From Varroa destructor (lineage: Eukaryota > Arthropoda > Arachnida > Mesostigmata > Varroidae), in contig NW_019211454.1 in the NCBI RefSeq assembly GCF_002443255.2, positions 13,738,481 to 13,802,480 of the forward strand: 64,000 bases of DNA. Reading direction: 5' to 3'. The notes under the pieces are model-generated. The model ran no database searches and was not told where the DNA came from. It was given only the letters and a program-made list of their open reading frames with translations. Below are positions 13,703-24,677 of this stretch, in pieces. Position numbers and translations under genes: made by a program. Each line of letters starts with the position of its first letter. Position 1 is the stretch's first letter.

Positions 13703-14569
13703 TATTGCATTACTAATGTCAGTGTCCTATTCTGCCATGGAAATGTAGCTATGCTTCCGATGGCCCGGTCGACGTGCACCATCAATAGCCTTCGGCTGGT
13801 CAGTATAATGGAACAAGCGAGATAAACTGACGATGAGCGAAGCGTTCCCGCTTTAGAGATCACATTTGAATTAAAAAACAAGGATCCAGCAGACACTTTT
13901 TCCGACGCGCTCTTATTGTGTTTATACTAGTAACCCTGAAGGCATGCTGCTAGGACAAAGTAAAGCTATTCTGTCCTTTTCAAGAGCTTCCCGCCAACTC
14001 TGCCAATCGGGCCCAGCACGACTTAATAAACGAGGCGAGAGAGTCGCAACTTTAGATAGCGTACAATACTCGAAGAGAGATATAGCAAACTTCAATATCA
14101 GTAAAAACATATTGATAGCAAGGCAGATTATGGTGCCTCAGTTCTTCCTCTTGATGGTGTCCATTCTTATACAGAAAGGGTATTTCCGTAAACCGAAGTC
14201 TCTGTAACGTAAGTTAGGAAATTAGACAAAAAATGTTTTAGGCTATCCTGATTAATGGATGTTTTACTCAGAGGAAATAAAAAGCATACGAGGGAAATAT
14301 GTTTGGCTAGAAGAGAGCAAACGCAGCTCAAGTCCGCATTATAACGCTTTGAGGTCAAACCATTACTTTGAGAGCTCACACAGGCCAATGCTCCGCCAAG
14401 TGGAACTTCAACATAATTAGTCAGGCAATTTGGAGGCAAAATAGTGTTGTCTGTTACCGTAATAACAATAATCACGTCGCAGTGCAAAAAATGCCCAAAA
14501 CGAGATGCAGCCAAGTGGCAGATAAAAAAAAAAGTTTGAAAATTTGGAAAAATCGCGCTACGAATAGGC

Positions 14570-14631
14570 TATTTTTGTTTCTATAAAAAATATTCACCAT
14601 AGTATATTATTTTTCTATAGAAACAAAAATA
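14570..14631. ncRNA. 62-nt inverted repeat with pre-miRNA-like shape
   Basis: TATTTTTGTTTCTATA at 14570-14585 is matched by its exact reverse complement at 14616-14631. Inside these 16 pairs, after one bulged C on the 3' side, AAAAATA pairs with TATTTTT for seven more, leaving a loop of roughly 14 nt. Total length, stem of about 23 pairs and loop size agree with an animal pre-miRNA, and a single bulge is typical. Against this, nearly all pairs are A-T, so the helix is weak, and AT-rich inverted repeats also come from MITE-like elements. No host transcript is apparent. Confidence 0.35.
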
Positions 14632-15667
14632 TATACATATATATTTGTAGTTAGATATATTTAGCAGTCAAGAAAAAGATAACGCAAAGCATGATTTCAC
14701 GGTAGTATTTGACTAGCGGCGGAGAATGAATGAGCCTAACTAAGTCGCCGTTCCGAAAGAGTTCACAGCAAATGAAAATGTTTTCACGAAATTTATCATT
14801 TTCGAAGCGGTGTTAATGGCTACAGAACTGTATAGAAACATATTCAGAAAAAATGCTTCGTACTCGGCTTTTATTTCCAATAATATCGCTTTCCCTTACA
14901 TATATATCGCTCTATAATGCACACCTATAAATCGATACGTCAACCCCACTGATTAGAAAAAGGAGGATACTTCCAGCCACCGAATAAGTCCTACATGTTT
15001 GAAAATTGAAAGTCCCTATAAAACTAGGTGGCTCATCCATAGTAAGAAATGCTAAGCCTGCTTTCAATGGGCAGCGGACTAATCCTCTGCGTTTTCCTAT
15101 ACGCGTTCCTCGGTATGAGTCCGTTACACTTGGAAGTATGTTAGCAACAATGCAAGTGTAGCTTAAAACGACGCCAGTAATCTCTTAACTTGACACGCAT
15201 GTTCAGACAATACAATATAACTGTGCTATAAGTATGCGATGAAGAAAATGAGGATGAGCTGACGGTAATCCCTTTACAACAACACTTCTTTGCAACTCAG
15301 TTTTGGTTAACTGAAAAAAGCAGCGTACCAAAATTCTAGCGATATTTATCCGATATTATCGCCTTCGAGACAGCTAGTCGTACATAGACTATTTTCTGCT
15401 TAACCTGCCGCCGACGCACGATTGCCTCTGTGCAAATTTTCCTATCGATTACAATGTTGAATGGGAGTTTAGATAAACAAACGATTGTATCCGTACGCCA
15501 TTTATAAAGTGCCGGTATTATGCCGTACGCATCCTCTAGTTAATCAGATCGATGCATAATATTACTTACCCCGCCATTGCTAAAGCCTATGTTACTTGCA
15601 TACCGTGCGTTTCCTGTTAAATGGAAGATGTTGAACACCTCAATTGCAGTATGGCCCTAATAGAATC

Positions 15668-15698
15668 AGGACAATCTCTATTTACTGGAGATTGTCCT
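15668..15698. repeat. 11-bp perfect inverted repeat, 9-nt loop
   Basis: AGGACAATCTC (15668-15678) is mirrored by GAGATTGTCCT (15688-15698). About half an occurrence of an 11-bp arm at this spacing is expected by chance in 64 kb, so it matters mainly as the third hairpin within about 2 kb. Confidence 0.6.
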
Positions 15699-17081
15699 AG
15701 AGTTCATAGAGACGGAATGTCATTCGTGTGTGATCCAAGATTGCACAATGAACAAACTGTCACAAAGTTATTTCTATTTCTCTAATGAACTACATATTTT
15801 TAGCTGTTAGATGAAATAACCGATGTGGCCAAACCGAACGGCCACATTAGGTCCGGTAAACATTGTCCTATGTTCCTTCCCCATCTATATATATATATGT
15901 ATTCCCGTCCTAGATTCATTGATTAGCGTGCCATTCATAATTGACTGGCACGTACTTATTACAAGTATTGCGCGAGTACATAATTGCTCCCTTAGCAACT
16001 GGTAAGGTCCAGAAATATAATTTGAAATATATCCGAAATCTTTTTACCCGATTTTACCTTTTTTTTTTCTTTAATCTGAAAAGTTTTAACTTTTTTTTTT
16101 TTCTCTAACCTTTGCAAATAAATGTTCGCCTGACAATCATTCTAAATAGGCCTAAAGTGAGAATATTTTTTATCTCTCACCAGACATTAATCAGTTGCTA
16201 GTAACTGTCTCCGCCTCTATATTTGTAAGTTGTACAGATTGGATGTTCTGTTGTTAAAAGAAGACACTCTCTAATTTTTTTCGTATGCTACAATGTTACT
16301 TGAATCTAAATAAAACTCCAACGGTGATCATTGAGTCAACGACTAACTTCAGTTATTATCCAATGGTCTTGTTAAAGTTCGTTTTTGCAAGCGGCAAAGC
16401 AAATGATGAAAAATTACTTAAAAAAATTGATTTAATTGTTAAAAGATAACATTTAAAGTAAAGCGATTTCAATATAGTCTTTAGCTCATTAATCTACAAA
16501 AGATAAATGGAAACACAAGTACCATCGGCAGAAATGTTCTGTATGTCTGCCTTTTTGAACACTGCTAATATCTTCGATGTCAATACTTTTATTATTAAAT
16601 AGATACTAGGATAATTTTTGCATCAATATTTCTCTTTTCATATTTTTTTTCCAAATGTATGTGTGTACCATGAATTGAACCGTCTAGGGACTAGATTACA
16701 TTCTTTTTTATTTTAAAATTCGTTATTTTAGTCAATCTCAAGTCTATTAGCAACAGAGATTCACTCATCTATTTAAACTTATTCCCATATTTCGAATTCG
16801 CTCAAGGCTAATTCTGTATATTGGTGGCATCTTATGTTTTGTTCTTCGTTTTATCCCTTGTCCCTGGAATCAAAACTACTGGAAATGCTCGCGACCTCTA
16901 AACTCGAACGGTTCCAATATAGAACCAAAGTTTACGTTATTTTAGTGAAAGTTACTCGCGTTATTGACGTTTCACCATATCTCAACGGTTGGCACGCGTT
17001 TGGCGTATCGATCTGACCCACTGACGGACAGACTGGTGACCACGGCCTTGTTTTACGAATTAGTGCATAAAACGAAGTTCG

Positions 17082-18341
17082 ATGAATAGACTAAAAGAGG
17101 TTTACGGTGAAGTAAATAGCCTGTATGCGCTTCTGGGCGTTGAACCTAATGCGTCGGGTGATGAAATTCGCAAGGCGTACCGACGCCTTGCCCTTAAATG
17201 GCACCCAGACAAAAATCCCGCTTGTAAACAAGAGGCTGAGCGACAATTTCGTTTGATATCTGGTGCATACGAGGTGCTCACCGACTCCAAACGCCGAAGA
17301 GACTATGATAATAATCTGGCCGCTCAGTTCAACCAGCCGTTCCGTCATCATGCCGATGTCCCGAATTATATGTATACCGGCGCTATGATGGCCTTTGACG
17401 AGCTGTTATTTCTTCTAAATCTTTATCCCCAGCAGACATTTATGAGCAACAACATGGGCTATTTCACTAGAGGAGCTATCTTCAAAGACGTCCAAAAAGT
17501 GACCACCATGCAAAACAGTCAAAAGTTCGAGAGAAAGACAGTGATTGAGAACGGTCGGGAAACTGTTGTCTTCAAACACGACGGTCATATTGTAGGGCGG
17601 CATGAACGCATCCTACCGTTTCAAGCAGCGCAACACTGCAACACCTACTTCTTCGATTTGTCTCGGCCACAACCACAAGGCATTAATACGTTCCATATCT
17701 ATCCACAACCATTACACGCCACTTGTGGTCAGCCTGCAGGACCACAAGTGTTCTGCTCGACATATGTGCCCCCCCCAGTTACCACGGTACCCGGTGCCCC
17801 GCCACCGGCGGCACCACCATCACCATCACCACCACCACCGCCGCCGCCGCCGCCGCCGCCACCGCCGCCACCGCCGCCACCGCCGCCGCCGCCGCCGCCA
17901 CGTTCAACACGGTCACCCCCAGGTGGTATCGGCGCACGTGGGACACCGCGCCCTCTTCGACGTGCGACTGCCCGTTCTCCGCCCCCTCCTGCTCGTCATC
18001 CTCCTCCACCGCCACCACAACCCCCACCAATTCCACCTCCACCCCCACCCCCACAACCGCCACCACTGTCTTTACTTTTTCAACACATCCAGCTACCATC
18101 AACGTTTTCCCCCATATTTCAGCACCCGCTATCCACGTGTCTGTTCTACGAACCTGCCCAATCCCAGACCGTTCCTGCGATAGTGTCGGATGCCGGTGAT
18201 CAGCCGGATGATTCAGGTGAGGACAAGGCCGTAGAAGACGAAGTAATGCTAAACGATACTTGTGACGGACGCGGTACTTACACTGAGTACGACCCGGATG
18301 ATGGTTGTGGTGACGATGATGAAGGGGGATGGCCAGTATAG
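17082..18341 (+). CDS. DNAJB6/MRJ-like J-domain co-chaperone with polyproline run
   Basis: A 419-residue intronless frame. Residues about 14-77 form a complete J domain: helix I around SLYALLGV, helix [12 protein letters not shown], the Hsp70-activating HPD at 41-43, then [13 protein letters not shown] and RRRDYD in helices III/IV. Residues about 147-172 ([20 protein letters not shown]) match the conserved segment of DNAJB6/MRJ-type proteins in which VENG is followed by an acidic beta strand; the usual Gly/Phe-rich linker is poorly preserved. Residues 250-273 are 24 consecutive prolines, 307-328 are again mostly proline, and about 369-416 are acidic. The family delivers unfolded clients to Hsp70 and suppresses aggregation in cytosol and nucleus. 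An in-frame TAG at 17061 makes the ATG at 17082 the first possible start, although its context (T at -3) is weak. Lack of introns suggests a retrocopy that stayed open. Long frames in the other two registers of the CCG tract are shadows. Confidence 0.9.
   Translation: MNRLKEVYGEVNSLYALLGVEPNASGDEIRKAYRRLALKWHPDKNPACKQEAERQFRLISGAYEVLTDSKRRRDYDNNLAAQFNQPFRHHADVPNYMYTGAMMAFDELLFLLNLYPQQTFMSNNMGYFTRGAIFKDVQKVTTMQNSQKFERKTVIENGRETVVFKHDGHIVGRHERILPFQAAQHCNTYFFDLSRPQPQGINTFHIYPQPLHATCGQPAGPQVFCSTYVPPPVTTVPGAPPPAAPPSPSPPPPPPPPPPPPPPPPPPPPPPPPRSTRSPPGGIGARGTPRPLRRATARSPPPPARHPPPPPPQPPPIPPPPPPPQPPPLSLLFQHIQLPSTFSPIFQHPLSTCLFYEPAQSQTVPAIVSDAGDQPDDSGEDKAVEDEVMLNDTCDGRGTYTEYDPDDGCGDDDEGGWPV
17829..17900 (+). 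repeat. CCG/CCA trinucleotide tract coding for 24 prolines
   Basis: Seventy-two bases of CCG and CCA codons within the J-domain gene. The mixture of codons, rather than one pure unit, suggests an old expansion that has been interrupted. Slippage here would alter length in whole codons and keep the frame. Confidence 0.9.
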
Positions 18342-18524
18342 CAAATCGGCATCCCCGTGACGGCACGGTAAGAACGTCTACCGGGAGGCCTAAGTGGATC
18401 GGGGCGAAAATGAGCGGTAAATACGTATATATTATAGTTAATCTGTACAGTGAACTAATGGGGCTAATTTAACAAAGAACGAAGAAAGAAAACGGGTTGA
18501 CAACGTTTTGAAAACAATGTTTGC

Positions 18525-18530
18525 AATAAA
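18525..18530 (+). terminator. AATAAA poly(A) signal of the J-domain gene
   Basis: A canonical AATAAA lies 184 bases past the stop codon of the DNAJB6-like gene, in AT-rich sequence, giving a short 3' UTR of about 200 bases. It is the first AATAAA after the stop that I found. Confidence 0.6.
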
Positions 18531-18894
18531 ACCTGAACAAGAATCACGTTTATATTATTAGAAAATCGAGATAGTTGCACAAAATGTAAGTGTGTAGTAT
18601 CTAAAAAGCCTTCAGTTTTTTGTAGGTATTTTATCTAGGCGATTATATCATACACAGAAAATTGATTTGGATTGTTTCCTGTTGCAAGAAAAATATGCCG
18701 CCTCCTTCTGTGGCTGGGAAAGTGCACGTCAATGTGTAGAAATGTGTTTGATTCGTCGACAGACTTTATCCCTTATACTTGCGCTCAACACTCATCTTCG
18801 GACTAATTGAAAGACCAATGTACAATGCTATATGCTACACTATATGCTATATAAGACGATACCTGTAGTAGAAACCGTTTTTCACGGCCCTTCG

Positions 18895-18908
18895 CCGAAA
18901 GCTTTCGG
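18895..18908. repeat. 14-bp perfect palindrome
   Basis: CCGAAAGCTTTCGG is self-complementary and extends by one G.T and one C-G pair on either side. It lies beyond the probable end of the J-domain transcript. It does not match the histone 3' stem-loop. Confidence 0.5.
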
Positions 18909-21900
18909 TGTCGCAGTTCCTGTAGGACACTTTACATCGTGTTTAATTTCATGTAACTAAACATCTGCCGTAAAACTAGTGTTATATAAAAATAGCACGT
19001 ATAAACACTGCTCTAAGCAAGTGGTTATCGTTGCTATTCGCGAAGGAAATGCTCTACATCAGTATCGTATGAATTTAATTTCTATTCACTCTTAATTCGA
19101 TTATGATTATCACTATTATTTATACAAGCGTTCTGTATACCCATTTAGCAACGTTGCGCTAGGGCTCGTTTTTTCTCGGCGATTGCTCGCTACTAAAGCC
19201 ATATGAGTATATTTTTCATCCACATTAGCATTAGCAGCATAAAGCTGTTCTGATTCTGTTGGGCACTCCCCATTCAGTCGTAACGGCGACCGTGACATGA
19301 GTCGGCCAGCTTCGCGATCCGTATGAGGATCGAGTAGACCGAACGTATCCTTCGGCGTCTTTTTACTTGCGTTATCGTTTTGTCAATTAACCAAACCTTA
19401 GGATGATTAATTGTCGTCTTTGCTGTCGACCCCGCTCATATACTGATGCTTATAGAGCTCCATCAATGCACATTGTCAATACTACATACCGAAGCACGCG
19501 GTTTTACCTAAGGATTTACGGGGCATCTTCGCTGCTGTGGGTCCTCATTTATTGGTCGTTGAAAACCGAAATAGGATTTCTATTCAGATTGCTTGGGCAC
19601 TCAACAGGGCGTCTCAGTGTGTTAGTCTGGCAGGAAGAAACCGTTGTAGACTAATAACCCCACGACTCTACACGTCTCTTGGCTAAAAAATCTGTTAAAT
19701 CAGTTTTATTCGAATGACAATATAATGGTTTGGCTGTTTAACGTCCCTCAGCGACAATTACTTCTCACGGTCCCGCAAAAATCTTATCAAGCATACTACC
19801 TTACGTAGCGTGTGCAGTGTTTACGTTTCTACAAGTTGACGAAGGCATTCAGTCTTTAGTTGGGATAAAATGGCCTATGCGATTATAGAACCTAGCGCGT
19901 GTGCTGGGAAACTTTCGCGCGCTGCCGGACGCGAACCAAGATATTGTGATTACTTCCGCTAAAGTCAGCAGGAATTCATAAATAATCACTTCATATTTCA
20001 GTTAACATGAGCATAAAATGAATGCAACAAGGTTCAACGATTACGTGAAAGCGTCTACTCAGCTTTGTTAGTGAGTTCCCTGCTCAAATTTAACCTATAA
20101 CCGAATCACTGACGCGTAATTATGGACATATAAATGGGGTCTACATTGAGGCTGCGGTGATCTTTCCCAAACTGTTATGTTTATTTTAACACCGTTTACC
20201 TTCGTGCGTAGCATGTGTACATCGTAAATAGATTAATACGAGGAAGAAATTATGTACCAATGGATGCCTCAGATGGCAAGCAGACCCGTGAAGAATAATG
20301 GGTTTCAAGCATTTAGGCGACCGGCGGATTCAGAGTTTCGAAGTCGTCAATCTAAAACTGGGAAGTATTAGTGATGATACGCAGATAATTCTGTGTTACC
20401 ATATCTATATCCACTTTCATTTAAGCAGCAAGCTTTATTTTTTCCCACCTGTATATAGCTAAACTAAAAATGGTGATAATATTTGCACGTACGTTATTAT
20501 TCATAGCGCTCAAAATATATCTGCGCATTACTGTTCATCATTTTTAAAATGGCTATATATTTTCGAAGTATACCGGCATGATTAAACGATGAATGGTAGG
20601 TTTTTCTGTTTACTTTTGCAAGCCATGTTTGTACTGAGAACTAAGCTAGCTGCCCGATGTCCCCATTAGCTACAGCGAGTGGGACTTGCTGGGTCCGCCC
20701 AGAACAGTCATCGCACAGACCGTCGAAGCCTGCCCTCGTGGTTCTACTTTATTTATAAAGCCGGCAAGAAAGTACAGACGACCACTTTGCCATGCTAAAC
20801 CGGTCGGTCGTAAAGATCTCCCGTGGGTAGATTCAGGAGATACTACGGCTTTAGAGAGCTGATTACGAAAACAATAGGAGGTTATTTCTTGACCTGATCT
20901 CAGCCTATACACGAGGGTTAGCTCATCTGTCAATGCATCATGTCAACCGGATTAAAAACAAAATACTACGTTGGTATAAAAAAAAAAACAGGCTTATTTT
21001 TTCTTTTAACTTTTCGCATGAATATCTATAATGCTTGTGATTGTCCTGTTGGTCTTCTGTCTAGCTGCCGCCCTGCATACACGCAAAAATTGAAGCGAGA
21101 TGGGTTTGTTATACAACGAAATGGAACGTAATGGTACTGCGACAGCCTTTAATTGGATCACACACATGCGTGCTGCGACTAGAAGTAATATTAACAAATT
21201 GCAGGGAAACGATAAACGAATGAAAGGACAATAACGTACGCTTAAATACGTTTTGGCAAATAAATTGAGACTATTGAATAAGGCTGCTGAATTATACTTT
21301 CATTAGGAAATTGCGATTATATTAGGTCCATACGATTGTTAAGAAATCCTGAGAATGTGATTCTAAACTAATATGTACCGGTTAGATAAGCGCTTTCAAT
21401 GTAACATAGATAACCTCGAAATATTCGAAGTAACGGAGTATTCAAGACTACAATCATCCAAATTGAGCAAGACGAGCTTCCGAGTCGAAAATTTACTACG
21501 ATGCGCTTATCTATGAAAATGATTTGTCTTGACGAAAATCACTTATTATATCGGTGTGTATAGAATGAACGATCCTAGTAGTCGAACAAAAAAGACGTAA
21601 CCAATAAATATCACGTACAGCATATGTAGGCTATATTTTGTAGGCTAGAGCAGCCGGGCGTTTTATATTATCACGGATTTAAAATGTGTACATTTTCTGA
21701 GATCCTAAAACAGGCCTGAGTGGTGAGCGATGGACAAGTCATTTCGGAAGCAAGAACGCCCTAAGAATTGAGCAAACCTGTATGCTACAAAAGACATCGT
21801 TTTATCAATACAGGTCACTTTATCCATTCCAGTTTGTGCCTTGTCGTTACACAAAATCGTAGAACTGCAACAGGTTATTTTTTGAACCGCAGCCGACGAT

Positions 21901-24660
21901 GGCTATGACGGAAGGACATGTCATCTATACGATCCATGAATGCTTTTCCGACCGCTCGGACCCATAACAATACAACTTAATTAAAGCGTTTTTCATTCAT
22001 ATGAAAACTGCATCGAAAGGGAAAGTATAACATTTGATATTACTTAAAAATGGCAATGAATAGTAAATAAAACTGCTTAACGTAAAAAAGCGACCCGGAT
22101 GAGCGAGATAATTGTAGTTAGTCGAATCGCATACACAATATTGCTATATAAATTTTATTTTTTTATATCTATATATATATTTTTTGTTTTATAAAAATAC
22201 ACAATGTTTAGATTTTACGGTTCCCGATAGCTGAAAGTGAATTTCTACCGGCACTTAGCAAAGCAAACAGTGTGTTATCGACAAAGGCCTAATAGCTTTA
22301 TGAATCAGCATACAATATTATATATAGCTATTGAATCAGGTCATCATCATCTGCCTCGGTTGTTGAAAGACAATGAAGTTTCCAAGACGAATCTACTCAA
22401 GACCTTATGGGAAACTCTGTCGTATAGCTGAGTGGGGGGATTCGACTTTCCAGAAAAGAAAGCGATATTACTTATGGGAAGAATATCTTATGTGTCTATG
22501 CATATTTCTTATTGATAATGAACTTAGTTTCGTTCAGCACTAGAATATAGAAAGCATAATCCTAGCAGGATCTAAGTAAGTGGAAGTTATATAAACGTAT
22601 CTACGAAGGCGAATCGCCACCACAGGATCCGAATTTGATAAAAAAGGAAAAAATTTGCTAGCCTTAATATTTACTGCCCAGCATTGTCCTATCAAGATTA
22701 ACCACCAGTTGCGGTAATTTTTTGACCCATTTTCCATTGGATCACAAGAACACGGCCGTTTACTATCATGGCACACCCATTAAATGATGAAGATAAAAAT
22801 CCAAATGTATTTCTAGTTTCTCATCCTGTGCTATAATCCTTTATATTATACATTTGATACAAAATGCGTGCCTTTCAGGAAGCTTTGCGATTAGGTCAGC
22901 TATGTTCAAATCGACGTAGGTAAATATTAACGGCGACCGCAGAGTTGACGGTTGACATCGATCAAGAGGTGAGGTAGAAGTGTAGACGAATTGGGTAAGT
23001 AGTGATTGATTACGGTTTTCAGTGTGCTAGGATTCGTCTGTAAAAATAGACCAAGATCGTCGAAAGCTTTGAAAAACAATAGCAGTGAAAAACTGTGCTA
23101 CGTCTAATTTGCACTAATAGCCAATACAAAGAATTTTGTCATTGCCGCAAACTATAGGAAAGAAACAAAAAAGGATCTTCCTCGAACTAATGACGCCGTG
23201 CTGCAGCCAAATATATATAGGAAGAAAAAGTTTCTATAGATGTATGATTATGAAAAAAATAAATAAGTAATACGGCAATAGCAAGATTAGGCGATAGAGG
23301 CGCATCACTTACTTTGCAGCTCAATAAACTCTATTTACAACATACTTTTTATTTTCGTAGACAGTTTGTTGTCTTTATCGATATAATTAATGTAGTGTGA
23401 TTACGTTCATTGGATCCTATACATGAATTTATTTACAAACATGATGTTCCTCATGTACGCAGACCTCTCTTCTACTAGACACGATCGTCTCGGAATAGAT
23501 GGCGGTACCTCCCAGATCCACCGTCGCGACCGCAGTGACGAATTGATCTTGACAGTTAACGTGGCACCAGGACTATCTCTCGTAACAATATGACCGCGCA
23601 TCTTACAGCCTTGATAATCAGAAATAGAATTGTTCTATAACTTAACGTCATTGTAGTTACATTATATGGAACAGGCTGTCTGTTTGGCTTCCAAGTTAAT
23701 ATCAGTGGTGTAAAACAAAAACGTAAGTGTCGAGATAAGTACCCATTAACGCACGCATGAGATCTATAACACTATTGATACGTCATGCTGGTTTGTGTCG
23801 GACGTAAAATACGAAAAAGAAATACGTCATGAACGCTGTGAATACAAAATTTCGATCATTGAAATACGAGCGAATCTTATGAACAGGTACCATGCCGGTT
23901 TTGAAGCCACTGAAACATCTGGCATGCGGCCCACAAGCTTTAACGTGCATGCATGAAGATGACGAACAGTGATGACTTTAATTATACTGCATTATTTCTA
24001 ATTCAAATATGTTTGTCGTCTAATTAGATTTCTCATTATGTTTTTTTAATGTTGCTATGTACCAGACAATGTTTGCAGGCTTGTTTGTATGCTAGATGGT
24101 TAATTTTTGTACAATGAGGATTATTATGCAAAACCTCACTAATGAAGTCGAGTTTCCCATAATGATGTGCTGGTGGTTGTAAAGAGACTCGACTCAATGA
24201 GTTGCAAACCAGGCGATCGTGTTATCGCTGTCTAACAATTTTTGTGACGATGCATTTAACGCAAACACCTACATCTCCTGTCTTCGTTGCAAACATAAAA
24301 AAGGCGCTTCATTAGAAGGTACAATGAAGGGTAGTTTTTATTTGCCACTTGTTACCTTCACACGGAGGAATATGTCCGTATCACGTACCTATATAAAATA
24401 ATACCGTCTTTCGCATCAGCACGCCGATAAGGGTTCTTACTTACGTATCCTGGCGTTTTACACTTATATACTGTGCGCAGAGAGCAAGAACAAACGAGGC
24501 GACTTTAAAGGACCTATCCTACGCAGCTGTCATTAGTACAAATTAAAATGTAGTTCTTAGATAGAGCACTAGTAAGGACTTCGTTCGTCTGAAATGTAAA
24601 AGGACGGCGGAGTTGACGATCGGAACGTCTGTAGGAACACAGTTGTTTATAAATGGTCGG

Positions 24661-24677
24661 ATCATCATCATCATCAT
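24661..24677. repeat. (ATC)n microsatellite
   Basis: Five to six ATC units. On the minus strand they read as an aspartate run in a frame that is otherwise unconvincing. Confidence 0.75.

Larger units (their letters stand above)
1..16800. other. Gene-poor AT-leaning region, no recognised gene
   Basis: No open frame here has convincing coding character. The frames found are short (mostly under 110 codons), many lack an ATG, and their translations are rich in residues typical of random AT-leaning DNA. I looked for reverse transcriptase, transposase, histone, tRNA and rRNA signatures and recognised none. Structure that does stand out (inverted repeats at 6.6, 13.7, 14.6 and 15.7 kb, a palindrome at 343, a poly(A)-associated frame at 5.1-5.3 kb) is listed separately. 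The stretch could hold introns or small exons that cannot be seen without homology or RNA data. Confidence 0.6.

Noticed and set aside
17602..18366. Long frames of His/Arg, Ala/Thr and Val repeats overlapping the J-domain gene on both strands
   Set aside because: They are other registers of the CCG/CCA tract. The J-domain frame explains the region.
18895..18910. Palindrome after the J-domain gene as a histone-type 3' stem-loop
   Set aside because: Its sequence does not fit the histone stem-loop consensus, and an AATAAA signal lies nearer the stop codon.
20670..20933. 87-codon minus-strand frame with protein-like composition
   Set aside because: No ATG at the head, no flanking splice signals and no recognisable domain. 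Left open as weak.
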